Assembly (NCBI GenBank): GCA_014843695.1 | Contig: CM026398.1 | Coordinates: 15,448,725-15,512,724, forward strand | Reading direction: 5' to 3' | From: Archivesica marissinica | Taxonomy: Eukaryota; Mollusca; Bivalvia; Venerida; Vesicomyidae | DNA: 64,000 nucleotides | In this document: positions 24,301-33,763 of the stretch, one piece after another | Position numbering within the stretch: position 1 is the stretch's first letter | Layout of the letters: each line of letters starts with the position of its first letter | Notes under the pieces: generated by a model | What the model was told of the DNA's origin: nothing | Seen by the model: the letters and a program-made list of their open reading frames with translations, nothing else | Database searches by the model: none | Made by a program: the position numbers and the translations under genes

Positions 24301-27300
24301 TGCTCGTATGGGCACCCAGTCCGTGCCTGGAAAACTGCTCGTATGGGCACCCAGTCCGTGCCTGGAAAACTGCTCGTATGGGCACCCAGTCCGTGCCTGA
24401 AACACTGCTCGGATGAGCACCCTACCCGTGCCTGAAACACTGCTCTGATGGGCACCCTGTCCGTGCCTGAAAAACTGCTCGGATGGGCACCCTACCCGTG
24501 CCTGAAAAACTGCTCGGATGAGCACCCTGCCCGTGCCTGGAAAACTGCTCGGATGAGCACCCTACCGTGCCTGGAAAACTGCTCGGATGGTCACCCTACC
24601 CGTGCCTGAGAAACTGCTCGGATGGGCACCCTACCCGTGCCTGAAAAACTGCTCGGATGAGCACCCTGCCCGTGCCTGGAAAACTGCTCGGATGAGCACC
24701 CTACCCGTGTCTGAAACACTGCTCGTATGGGCACCCTACCCGTGCCTGAAACACTGCTCGGATGAGCACCCTGTCCGTGCCTGGAAAACTGCTCGGATGG
24801 GCACCCTACCCGTGCCTGAAACACTGCTCGGATGAGCACCCTGTCCGTGCCTGGAAAACTGCTCGTATGGGCACCCAGTCCGTGCCTGGAAAACTGCTCG
24901 TATGGGCACCCAGTCCGTGCCTGGAAAACTGCTCGTATGGGCACCCAGTCCGTGCCTGGAAAACTGCTCGTATGGGCACCCTGTCCGTGCCTGAAACACT
25001 GCTCGGATGAGCACCCTACCCGTGCCTGAAAAACTGCTCGGATGGGCACCCTACCCGTGCCTGAAAAACTGCTCGGATGAGCACCCTGCCCGTGCCTGGA
25101 AAACTGCTCGGATGAGCACCCTACCCGTGCCTGAAAACTGCTCGGATGGGCACCCTACCCGTGCCTGAAAAACTGCTCGGATGGGCACCCTACCCGTGCC
25201 TGAAAAACTGCTCGGATGAGCACCCTGCCCGTGCCTGGAAAACTGCTCGGATGAGCACCCTACCCGTGTCTGAAACACTGCTCGTATGGGCACCCTACCC
25301 GTGCCTGAAACACTGCTCGGATGAGCACCCTGTCCGTGCCTGGAAAACTGCTCGGATGGGCACCCTACCCGTGCCTGAAACACTGCTCGGATGAGCACCC
25401 TGTCCGTGCCTGGAAAACTGCTCGTATGGGCACCCAGTCCGTGCCTGGAAAACTACTCGTATGGGCACCCTACCCGTGCCTGGAAAACTGCTCGTATGGG
25501 CACCCTACCCGTGCCTGGAAAACTGCTCGTATGGGCACCCTGCCCGTGCCTGGAAAACTGCTCGTATGGGCACCCTACCCGTGCCTGGAAAACTGCTCGT
25601 ATGGGCACCCTACCCGTGCCTGGAAAACTGCTCGTATGGGCACCCTACCCGTGCCTGGAAAACTGCTCGTATGGGCACCCTACCCGTGCCTGGAAAACTG
25701 CTCGTATGGGCACCCTACCCGTGCCTGGAAAACTGCTCGTATGGGCACCCTACCCGTGCCTGGAAAACTGCTCGTATGGGCACCCTACCCGTGCCTGGAA
25801 AACTGCTCGTATGGGCACCCTACCCGTGCCTGGAAAACTGCTCGTATGGGCACCCTACCCGTGCCTGGAAAACTGCTCGTATGGACACCCTACCCGTGCC
25901 TGGAAAACTGCTCGGATGGGCACCCTACCCGTGCCTGAAACACTGCTCGGATGAGCACCCTGTCCGTGCCTGGAAAACTGCTCGGATGGGCACCCTACCC
26001 GTGCCTGAAACACTGCTCGGATGAGCACCCTGTCCGTGCCTGGAAAACTGCTCGTATGGGCACCCAGTCCGTGCCTGGAAAACTGCTCGTATGGGCACCC
26101 AGTCCGTGCCTGGAAAACTGCTCGTATGGGCACCCAGTCCGTGCCTGGAAAACTGCTCGTATGGGCACCCTGTCCGTGCCTGAAACACTGCTCGGATGAG
26201 CACCCTACCGTGCCTGAAAAACTGCTCGGATGGGCACCCTACCCGTGCCTGGAAAACTGCTCGGATGGGCACCCTACCCGTGCCTGAAACACTGCTCGGA
26301 TGAGCACCCTGTCCGTGCCTGGAAAACTGCTCGTATGGGCACCCAGTCCGTGCCTGGAAACTGCTCGTATGGGCACCCAGTCCGTGCCTGGAAAACTGCT
26401 CGTATGGGCACCCAGTCCGTGCCTGGAAAACTGCTCGTATGGGCACCCTGTCCGTGCCTGAAACACTGCTCGGATGAGCACCCTACCCGTGTCTGAAACA
26501 CTGCTCTGATGGGCACCCTGTCCGTGCCTGAAACACTGCTCGGATGAGCACCCTACCCGTGCCTGAAACACTGCTCTGATGGGCACCCTGTCCGTGTCTG
26601 AAACACTGCTCGTATGGGCACCCTACCCGTGTCTGAAACACTGCTCGTATGGGCACCCTACCCGTGTCTGAAACACTGCTCGGATGAGCACCCTACCCGT
26701 GTCTGAAACACTGCTCGTATGGGCACACTACCCGTGTCTGAAACACTGCTCAGATGAGCACCCTACCCGTGCCTGAAACACTGCTCGTATGGGCACCCTA
26801 CCCGTGTCTGAAACACTGCTCGGATGAGCACCCAGTCCGTGCCTGGAAAACTGCTCGTATGGGCATCCAGTCCGTGCCTGGAAAACTGCTCGTATGGGCA
26901 CCCAGTCCGTGCCTGGAAAACTGCTCGGATGGGCATCCAGTCCGTGCCTGGAAAACTGCTCATATGGGCACCCAGTCCGTGCCTGGAAAACTGCTCGGAT
27001 GGGCACCCTGTCCGTGCCTGGAAAATACTCGGATGGGCACCCAGTGCGTGCCTGGAAAACTACTCGGATGGGCACCCAGTCCGTGCCTGGAAAACTACTC
27101 GGATGGGCACCCTGCCCGTGCCTGGAAAACTGCTCGTATGGGCACCCTGCCCGTGCCTGGAAAACTGCTCGGATGGGCACCCAGTCCGTGGCTGAAAAAC
27201 TACTAATCGATAGAGAATCTCTATATCACCCACCTTGTTGAAGCGACTATAGCCCCCAAAAACAAAGAGAGCATCAATATAACATATTAACTCTTTCACC

Positions 27301-28208
27301 GCCAATGTCGCATAAAAGCGACTTTGTAAAAAAAGTAGAGAACCCGATCGGACAGAACAGAACATGCCGTCTGATCAGGTTATTTGCTGATTGCTCTTCA
27401 GACAGTGGAGCTGAAGCACTTGTCCAAATAGCAAACAACATAGATCCTGATCAGACGCGGCGTTCCGCCGCGGCTGATCTGGATCTATGTTGTTTGCACA
27501 TGCTCTGAATTTATTCGGCGCTGAAAAAGTTAAAACAAGCTTACCGGTACTCCATTATATCTCAACAACCAAAACTAAATACTGAGTAATTAATTTAATT
27601 ATTTACCTTTTTCCAAATACAATTCCATATATAACATTAGTTATAATCATAGAAGTCAATAGTCTGAGATCAGTTGGCTGTTTGATCTCACTTAGAACTA
27701 CCGAAGCAGCTTCCATTTCTGTCACAATTTTCTCTTCAAGACTAGTTTTACCAACCCCAAAATCTTTCAGCGATTGTAGCGTATACCGTCTTAATATTTT
27801 CCACTGCGTGCCACTTTCCATTACCAAACCAATGCCATTCTTCCTTATATCTTTCACTAGACGACCTGGTCTTGCACTAAATTCATCAGAATGTTTCACA
27901 AATGCATCTTGAATGGCATCATACCCGTGGATAAACACGATATTCTCTGTTCCCACCTGAAAGTGCATAATCTCGCCGTATTTCGCGGTTGCCTCGCGTA
28001 GCGCCACCGCCACTCGTTTCCTCTTCCACTGTTGATATAGCATCCACCAGACATTGCCAATCACGGGTAATTTGATGGGCCCTGGTGGCAGGTTAGATTT
28101 TTGTAAAATCAGAGAACTGATGAAGAAAACGGCCAGAATCACCAGAGCTGAAAAGGGCGCCAGCATCGCTCCACTTTCTCCTACTGCAGCAGAAATGGTG
28201 GATCCCAT
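12127..28208 (-). CDS. Cytochrome P450, CYP2-like (gene span, middle exons not seen)
   Basis: A haem-thiolate monooxygenase of the animal clan-2 type, expected in the endoplasmic reticulum membrane. Three coding exons are visible in order on the minus strand: 28208-27607, 15057-14854 and 12311-12127. They give about 200, 68 and 61 residues. Against a usual length near 490-500, about 165 residues are missing. These would hold the I-helix (AGxxT) and K-helix (ExxR). The 12.5-kb space between exons is filled by satellites of 25, 41 and 35 bp and a 1000-N gap, so the missing exons may lie in the gap. Alternatively the two ends belong to neighbouring paralogues, or the gene is broken. The junction between the last two exons is phase 1 on both sides and rebuilds the cysteine-ligand motif exactly, which supports one gene for those two. 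Substrate cannot be told from sequence. Confidence 0.75.
12312..12750 (-). repeat. 86-bp tandem array made of the P450 last-exon acceptor
   Basis: Five extra units each carry the end of the intron (TACTTACAG) and about 50 bp of exon, including the codons for PRACLGENLSKMELF. Exon-start positions are 12397, 12483, 12569, 12655 and 12735, so the period is 86, 86, 86, 86 and 80. A unit of 86 bp shifts frame. Use of any upstream acceptor would keep the cysteine loop but meet a stop soon after. Confidence 0.9.
12810..13002 (+). mobile_element. Degraded SINE family C-like copy
   Basis: The right part (GTGGCCAGATCGGTTAGGCG, then the tail CGCAATCATTGACGAAATAA) is family C with a large internal deletion. 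The left part vaguely resembles a B-type head and body (TGTCCTTAAGCAAGATGCC). Confidence 0.5.
13057..13640 (+). repeat. Segmental duplicate, copy 1, with GA-rich expansion
   Basis: The flanks (TTGATGCTTAAAAGTCTGCT on the left, TGTACACACAATGTCTAAAT on the right) match 13875-14091. Copy 1 carries an added purine tract at 13097-13472 made of GA, GGGA and GGGGA runs. Copy 2 shows only GTAAGCGAGAGG at that point. Three pyrimidine-rich reverse frames over the tract are spurious. Confidence 0.85.
13645..13873 (+). mobile_element. SINE family C
   Basis: Head, B box (GGTTCGATGATC, mutated), body and tail (AATCGTTGTAAAAGAAATAA) are present. It lies between the two copies of the local duplication. Confidence 0.85.
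13875..14091 (+). repeat. Segmental duplicate, copy 2, without GA expansion
   Basis: It corresponds to 13057-13640 minus the GA tract, and ends at the same CCCGTTAGATTGA where a different SINE follows. It shows the likely pre-expansion state. Confidence 0.8.
14092..14382 (-). mobile_element. SINE family A, full length
   Basis: The tail ACGTTTATTTATCATCGC, body and tRNA-like head with B box (GATCGAACCTGC on the plus strand) are all present. A small deletion in the head removes the CCACT before GGACTACA. Confidence 0.85.
14430..14746. mobile_element. hAT-like MITE, second copy
   Basis: The left end CACGGGGATTCGGCGCGTTT and the right end AAACGCGCCGAATCCCTGTG match the element at 4971-5094. Flanks GTGTGTAT and ATGTGTAT agree at 7 of 8. 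A second left end sits inside at 14668, so a smaller element or rearrangement is nested. It is within the last P450 intron. Confidence 0.7.
14854..15057 (-). CDS. P450 penultimate exon (PERF region)
   Basis: It is preceded by the acceptor TTATTTGTTTCAG and ends at the donor GTATGT. It encodes 67 whole codons, including VPHTNEKETVFRGYRIPK, the PERF motif in FKPERFLHDG and FIPFSIG, the start of the haem-binding loop. Both junctions are phase 1. This matches the usual clan-2 sequence between the K-helix and the cysteine loop. Confidence 0.88.
15089..15473 (+). mobile_element. Dispersed 385-bp element with inverted tips
   Basis: The tips AATGAGAGACATCG and CGATGTCTCTTATT are near-perfect inverted repeats. 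Related copies lie at 15480-15815 and, inverted, at 35670-36060. Interior landmarks are TTGTTTTTACTGTTGTT and GAGTATTCAGGGGCAGTAAC. It sits just upstream of the penultimate P450 exon. Confidence 0.7.
15480..15815 (+). mobile_element. Second, shorter copy of the dispersed 385-bp element
   Basis: It repeats the order of landmarks in 15089-15473 (CTCCCTTGACAGATAATG, TTACTGTTGTTTCATAAAC, GAGTATTCAGGGGCAGTAAC). The left tip is less clear. The 73-codon minus-strand frame in it has no coding features. Confidence 0.65.
15900..16192 (+). mobile_element. SINE family A, full length
   Basis: The tRNA-like head CTAGTGGTAACACGC with B box CAGGTTCGATCCCC, the body and the tail ending AAACGTAAAACACACACAGA are intact. 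The head folds only imperfectly, so it is not a working tRNA gene. Confidence 0.9.
16251..16473 (-). mobile_element. SINE family C, nearly full length
   Basis: Head, B box GGGTTCGATCC (reverse strand), body and TAATCACTTTCGTTGGCG block are present. The tail is shortened. Confidence 0.85.
16545..16810 (-). mobile_element. Probable non-LTR retroelement 3' fragment
   Basis: The minus strand encodes a short peptide containing YLNRYYYSWPTEQKFITLL, followed by a stop, an AT-rich untranslated part and an ATTGA-repeat tail (16540-16560). This looks like the extreme C-terminus and tail of a LINE. No catalytic motif is present, so the class is uncertain. Confidence 0.35.
16990..18780. repeat. 25-bp satellite (CCCAGAATAC family)
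   Basis: Units near 25 bp built from TATCCCAGAATACCCCAGAA and ACTCTATCCCAG. Variant sub-units (CTACTATATCCC, CACAGGCC) recur in order, giving higher-order structure. From about 18570 the units decay and mix with the next array's motifs, possibly from poor consensus. The 257-codon frame at 17702-18475 is repeat-derived. Confidence 0.95.
18815..21533. repeat. 41-bp satellite
   Basis: About 66 copies of a 41-bp unit (AGAAACTTGTATTGCAGAAG, CTGAACATGTTTACATGAAA). Point variants such as TAGACACTTG and GAACATGATTAC recur in groups. It runs directly into the N gap. Confidence 0.97.
21534..22533. other. Assembly gap, exactly 1000 N
   Basis: The length is exactly 1000, so it is a placeholder rather than a measured size. 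It separates two unrelated satellites, and the missing P450 exons may lie in it. Open frames spanning it have no meaning. Confidence 0.98.
22534..27205. repeat. 35-bp satellite with 559-bp higher-order repeat
   Basis: About 133 units (CTCGTATGGGCACCCTACCC plus GTGCCTGGAAAACTG and variants). Because 35 is not a multiple of 3, the array reads open in several frames on both strands with a 35-residue period. The same order of variants starts at 24028, 24587 and 25146, a spacing of 559 bp (16 units less one base). No start context, splice sites or signal peptide support coding. Confidence 0.97.
27291..27529. mobile_element. Double-hairpin TTAA MITE
   Basis: It is flanked by TTAA (27287-27290, 27530-27533), with tips CTCTTTCACCGCC and GGCGCTGAAAAAG. 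The inner hairpin around GATCAGACGCGGCGTTCC is like that at 6888-6945. It lies in the first visible P450 intron. Confidence 0.75.
27607..28208 (-). CDS. P450 first coding exon (N-terminal anchor to helix F region)
   Basis: The exon encodes residues 1-200. It has a hydrophobic anchor (about 16-35), the proline hinge LPPGP (40-44) and the helix-C motif W136-x3-R140 in QWKILRRYTL. It then runs to IVFGKR, where a GTAAAT donor follows. I chose the ATG at 28208 (MGSTISAAV). The frame stays open upstream to 28313, but that extension runs into a MITE starting at 28247. The donor leaves two bases of a split codon. Confidence 0.85.
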
Positions 28209-28246
28209 GTTTTGTGTTAAGCTGTTACTCCACAATGTTAATATAT

Positions 28247-28702
28247 CAGGGCCGTCGCTGGAGCTATTTTTATGATACGCACGGCCAAATATGCTTGTTT
28301 GTCGAGTGATCATAGCGAGCGAGTACGCTAGGGGGGTCCGGGGGCATGCCCCTTCCCTGAAATTGTTTGAAATGAGGAAGCAATTTCCTGCATTTCAGTG
28401 CATTTTGTAACGTACAGGACTAAAGTTCTTACGACAATCCGTATAAAGGTATAAATTAAGGCTAGATGTATAATATACATGATCTATCGCCCTTATCAAT
28501 TAAACAAGCACGTACAATAGCACACACTAAATTTCGAGATGCACCATATTTGCAATGGGCTCAATTATTCCACCACTACACACGTCACGGCACCTATGTA
28601 TCCCTACTACCCCCCTGGGGTTTTATTGCATTTTTGGATTTTTCATTTTCTGAGACCAATGATACGCACGTGCGTACTTGCGTATGCCCAGCGACGGGCC
28701 TG
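28247..28702. mobile_element. hAT-like MITE just upstream of the P450 start codon
   Basis: The tips CAGGGCCGTCGCTGG and CCAGCGACGGGCCTG are inverted. A 5-bp TATAT lies on both sides. A GC-rich segment GGGGGGTCCGGGGGCATGCC sits near 28331. The element begins 38 bp upstream of the ATG, inside the likely 5' UTR or core promoter. Confidence 0.65.
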
Positions 28703-29230
28703 TATATGTTCCAATATTTATGTCTGCCTCGACCAGCTTAGTGTATCCTTGAATACCGAGTTCCGACGCATCTAAGCGAAGAATCAACAATGACTTAATG
28801 GGTTGCTGCATACTGATTATTCTTGCGTTTGTGAGCCTGCACAGATATTGATTAGTTCGAGATCTATTTTACTATCACAGAGGGATCACAGCAATAACGT
28901 ATATAACGCATACACCTTTCCTAACAGTGAATCAATTGTCACGTGACCTACCGATACGCATAGCTTAGCTGAGCAGACAGACCACAAATTGTTATGTTTG
29001 CAGTAGCATATTGCAAAATAGTAGCTATTTAATGTAATGCACAAAGTTGCATTTGAATTTTGCTGTTCTTCTTTGTTTATACAGCACTCCTTCACTTATG
29101 AAGAGTAGGTGCTGGCGCCGTAATAAAAAGTGTTAGTTAAGCGCTTGATCAGAAAGTGCTCACTAGAAAGGATACAGTGAATAGACATAATTTTAGATAT
29201 ATTTTTAAGTATTTTTTTTATAAAACTATG
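28703..29230. other. Unassigned spacer
   Basis: No gene or repeat recognised. Short frames at 28886-29095 and 29096-29314 show no domain. Part near 29100-29290 may be the 3' untranslated region of the adjoining LINE. Confidence 0.4.
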
Positions 29231-29285
29231 TATATAATTGTGGCAATTTATGCAAAATATATTGGGGTAAGGACAGACACAGGGA

Positions 29286-32022
29286 TCAGGGCCTTGAAGG
29301 CGTCCACACGGCATATATGGTGGGCGGTAGCATGTTCCACTGAGTGACGGCTCTAGGATAGATAGAGTATTTGTACGAGTCTTTAGCTGCGTGAATGTGT
29401 TTGTAGGTATAGGTGTTACTGTGTCTGGTTCTGGGGTCTGAAGGAATAATTAGATTACAGGGTGGTTGAATGGCAACTACATGGTGTATGATCTTATAAA
29501 ACATGATGAGTCTGGTACGGATTCTTCGAATTTCCAAGGTGGGCCAGTTAAGGGTAGTGAGCATATCAGTTACAGAACTTGTATTGTGGTAGCGGTTGGA
29601 TGTATAGCGGGCTGCACGGCGTTGTACTTTCTCAATTTGATTAATTTGGCTTTTGGTATGTGGGGCCCAAACAGAAGAGGAGTATTCTAGTTTGGGTCTG
29701 ACGGGGGCTTTATAAGCATGGTCCTTTACTTTGTAGAGTTGACTTTTAAATTTCTGCGGAGGAATCCTAGTGACTGATTAGCTTTGCTTGTTATAGAGTT
29801 TATATGCTTATCCCATTTTAAGTTATTCTGTAAAGTGAGGCCTAAATATTTTGCATGTTCGACAATTTCAAGGGGGTAGTTGTGAAGTTTGTATGTAAAT
29901 TTAACTTGGTTTCTTTTTTGTGTGACATTTAGAACATTACATTTATCAGGGTGAAAATTCATGAGCCAATCCTGCTCCCACCTACCAGCAGCTTCTAGGT
30001 CAGATTGTAAGAGTTTTGCATCAGACGTGTTGTTAATTTCTCTATATATAATGCTGTCATCTGCGAATAGCCTAAGGGTACTATGATTGAGGTATTCTGG
30101 GAAGTCGTTTATATAGATAAGAAAGCGGATAGGCCCCATGACAGTGCCCTGGGGTACTCCGGATGTGACTGGTACAGTGTCTGATGTTTCCCCTTCCAGG
30201 ACAACTCTCTGGGTCCTCTCTCTCAAGAAGTCAGATATCCAATGAAGAGCATTACAATTGATACCGTATAATTGTAGTTTGTAGAGGAGGTGACGGTGAG
30301 AAACTGTGTCAAATGCTTTCGCAAAATCCATAATGATGACGTCGGTTTGAATATGTTTGTTGTTAGATTCCGTTAGGTTTTGGAGAAATGAAATTAGCTG
30401 TGATTCGCAGGAGCGGGAAGATCGAAAGCCATGTTGTAGATCATAGAGGATATTATTGTTTTCTAGGTGTGACATTACATTACTTGAGATAATATGTTCG
30501 AGGAGCTTGCAACAAATACATGTGAGTGAAATTGGTCTGTAATTGATCGCATCATGCTTGTCGCCTTTTTTAAATACAGGACATACGTTTGCGTGCTTCC
30601 AGTCTGTAGGGATTTCGCCAAGTGAGAGAGATTTATGAAAAATATTGGTAAGAATTGGTGATATGGAGGCGCTACATTCTTTTAAGATTTTACTTTGTAG
30701 TTTGTCCGGTCCAGCGGCTTTATGTGGTTTGATATTTTTCAGTAACTTTTTAACTCCATTTTCAGTGATTGAGATGTCTTTCATTTGTGGATGAGGGCTT
30801 GGGCCTTTGTCAGGTATATCGTCATTTGTGACAGGGGTAAAAGCTTTTTGGAATTGTTTATTGAGTATGTTGGATTTATCGGTTGCGGTTGATTTGAGAA
30901 TGCCGTTCTCTCGGAGGGGGGGAATAATTTGACTTTCAGTTTTTTGGGTTTTTATGTACGAGAATAAGTTTTTTGGAGCTTGTGTGAAGGCTGGGCTATC
31001 TTGTTCCGGAATTGGTATGTCGAATATCATGTTTTCAATATATTTCCAATATGCCTGCCTTTGTTCTTTTTGAATTTCGCTTTTTAGGTGCTTCAGTTGA
31101 TTATTTTTGTGATTGTGGTTTTGTTTGCTTCTTGAGAATTTACGTCTATTTGTTTGCTTCTTGAGAATTTACGTCTATAGTTTATCACTTTCTTTCTGAG
31201 TTCATTTGTTATCCAGGGAAGTTTGTTGTCATGTTTTATTAATCTAGTTGGAATATTTTTCGAGATGGAATCTCAATCAAGATCATTTTTAAATGTGTTC
31301 CAAATATTGTTGATATCTTGTGTGTTTTGAGTTTCTTGAATTTTCTGATACGTTTCTTCTAAGTCTAGATTGATTTTGTCCCAGTCTGCTTTTGAATACT
31401 TTAGTACTTCCCGTGGAGGGGATTTACATCGACGTAGGGAGGTATTACTTTCAAGGCATATAATATCATGATCAGCTTCACCGATTGGGGGAATGGTTTC
31501 TAAATTATCTATAATGGACGGATAGTTTGTGAGAATCAGGTCTAATGTTTTGTCGTTTCGAGTTGGTTTGTCTACACTTTGGTTCAGCGAGTGGTCTGCA
31601 ATTATGTCTAAAAGTTCTTGATGATGTTTGATGTTAGTTTTGCCAGGGATTATGCTAGTAGTTTTCCAATCAATATTTCCGAGGTTGAAATCGCCACCAA
31701 CTAAGATTACAGATCTTGAGTTAGGGGTTATCCTGCTAAGTGATAGGTTTAGTTGCTCGAGTGAAACTTTGTCATTTGGTTTCGGTCTGTAGAAAGAGGA
31801 GATTAATAATTTTCTTGAGTTTTGGATAGTCAGCTCCGCACATACTATTTCGCAATTGGTCTGTAATTCTTTAACCTCAGAACTTTGGAATTCATTTCTA
31901 ACAGCGATAAGGACACCCCCATGGCTTTGGCCTTTTTTATTGGGTTGGCGATCCTTCCTGTAGACCGTGAAGTGAGTTGCTGGAAAGAATTCATACGAAG
32001 AGACAGATGGGTTAAAACAGAC
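29286..32022 (-). pseudogene. Jockey/CR1-like LINE ORF2, 5'-truncated and frameshifted
   Basis: A non-LTR retrotransposon polyprotein that would nick DNA and copy its RNA at the target. Order on the minus strand: partial endonuclease (32022-31276; GGDFN near 31690, DHD near 31470), linker, reverse transcriptase (31030-29726; INYRPISL, QHGFRSSRSCESQL, GVPQGTVMGP, LFADDS), then a C-terminal domain (QRRAARY, WNMLPPTIY). Lesions: the first part of the endonuclease is missing, TGA at 31275-31273, an exact 29-bp tandem duplication at 31121-31178 that shifts the frame, a one-base shift at about 29725 and another near 29305. It is not functional. Clade assignment within Jockey/CR1/L2 is uncertain. 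Confidence 0.85.
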
Positions 32023-32640
32023 TTATTGCAATAACATTGATATAAAAATTATCTTGTAATCTCTCACTTTCCACATTTAGTCTGGGGAATCCCGTATCAT
32101 GTTTACAACCACTGCAGATGAAAATAACGTCACCGGATATTGTGAATATTGAAAACGAGGTCAAAACATAAGCCGCGTCGTTTCATGTGAGCGTCGTTAT
32201 AAGGAGTCGGACGATATAGAATAATGTATTGATATATATTTATAATATATTGTAGTCATTGCTTTGAGGTTATATCTATACAGAATTACAGATACATACA
32301 GACCTATGTCATATTTACGGATATTTGTCGAACATTTAATACCCTGAAAATTCGTCATGCCACGTCAAAAATGCATACACCACATGGAAATACGTAACGA
32401 TATCAAAGAAAACCATCAAACCTTTAAACATTCATGAATAGTAGGGTGTATTATATATAATTATATATAACTCGTCCTACCTTTAAACCGAAAGATATAG
32501 ATATATATATGTATATTAATTTACTTGACTCGCCCTACCTTATCCGACCGCACACGGCTTTGTCGAGTAAACCTTACTGTAGCTGTCATTAATCCAAGTT
32601 TATTTATTAATAAATACTCAACCGACATTCATATCTTTAG
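32023..32640. other. Unassigned AT-rich spacer
   Basis: No gene recognised. Bases 32440-32520 carry AT-rich dinucleotide runs, and CGCCCTACCTT/CGTCCTACCTTT repeats loosely. Confidence 0.45.
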
Positions 32641-32642
32641 TG

Positions 32643-32674
<32 letters not shown>

Positions 32675-32700
32675 TGCGTGTGTGCGTGCGTGCGTGCGTA
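32641..32700. repeat. GT/GC microsatellite
   Basis: A run of TGTG followed by TGCG units directly abuts a SINE head. Confidence 0.9.
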
Positions 32701-32701
32701 G

Positions 32702-33130
32702 TTCAGACGGATCTGTAGTCCAGTGTGTTACAGGACTGGTAATCCAGGGATTGCAGGTTCGATCCCGCGTCTGACCCTATTATAATTAACAGTCTCTCAG
32801 ATGGGACGTTAAACCGAGGTCTCGTGTCGGTGCACGTAAAAGAACCAGAGGAGACTCTGGAATGGGTCTCTGTCTGTATCATTGCACTATTCTCCAAACA
32901 AATCTAAAACGACTAATCTCTTCAGGAGGCGTCGCTCATATGGGCAACAAGAACGAGAAACTGTAACGTTTAAGTCTTAATAAAGCATTCGTCTTCTTCT
33001 GTAACCGGTAGCGACGATAAATAACGTAAACACACACACGCACACGCACCATATTACACCGACACGAGACCTCGGCTTAACGTCACATCTGAAAGACTGT
33101 TAATTTTATTAGGGTTATACGGGAATCGAT
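32702..33130. mobile_element. SINE family A (+) with 54-bp insert, followed by an inverted fragment
   Basis: The head, body and tail lie at 32702-33050. Within the tail, 32949-33002 is an unrelated insert (AAACTGTAACGTTTAAGTC, ATAAAGCATTCGTC) between GGGCAAC and ACCGGTAGCG. A short inverted family A piece follows at 33057-33130. Confidence 0.75.
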
Positions 33131-33132
33131 GG

Positions 33133-33248
<116 letters not shown>

Positions 33249-33332
33249 GAATTAAGTAATTTACAACATATTAACAAATAAAAACCGTAGTGATGTAGCA
33301 TAAATATATTTATACATAAATATAAAACTGCA

Positions 33333-33763
33333 TCAGTCAGCACGAACCAAATGGCCAGTGAACATAGTGTAACCGCCGCCTCTTGCCATTACAATATGTG
33401 AGCCTAGGTTAGCCTCGTGTTGAACCCACACATCGTCTCCAGCGTCAAGATGAACATTGATGATGTTAGTTCCAACAGCATAGTACCCATAGTCCCCTGT
33501 CCGGACGCGTCCAAGCGGGGAACCATTGCGCACCAGCTCAATGGCAATCCACATAGCACTGGTTCCTTGTAGAGCAGAGAAAGCGAATTTGTAGGTACCA
33601 GAAACAGGTGCCCGGAAGGAGCCATGTCGTACATCATAGGCTCCGCCCACATTGGTAGTAACATTGTCGTATATGATTGGTTGATTGTCGCCCAGGTTTG
33701 TAATGTCGCTAGTTAGGGTGGCTGAAAAGGCAACGGCTCTGCTTGGTGGGCAATTGCACTGTG
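33333..33763 (-). CDS. C1q gene exon 2 (C1q domain and stop)
   Basis: The acceptor CATATCTTTTCAG precedes 33763. The frame gives AVAFSATLTSDITNLG, then IIYDNVTTNVGGAYD, FRAPVSGTYKFAFSA, GDYGYYAVGTN and a final GGGYTMFTGHLVRAD with TGA at 33335-33333. The conserved aromatic and glycine positions of the C1q fold (F-x-A-P-x-x-G-x-Y-x-F) are intact. Confidence 0.92.

Noticed and set aside
22772..27241. Many long open frames on both strands with a 35-residue period
   Set aside because: They follow directly from a 35-bp satellite lacking stops. Frames overlap on both strands and show no splice or start context.
27682..28275. Plus-strand frames opposite the P450 exon
   Set aside because: Antisense shadows of the P450 first exon.
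28209..28313. N-terminal extension of the P450 from an earlier ATG
   Set aside because: Most of it falls in a MITE, and the ATG at 28208 gives a normal P450 N-terminus.
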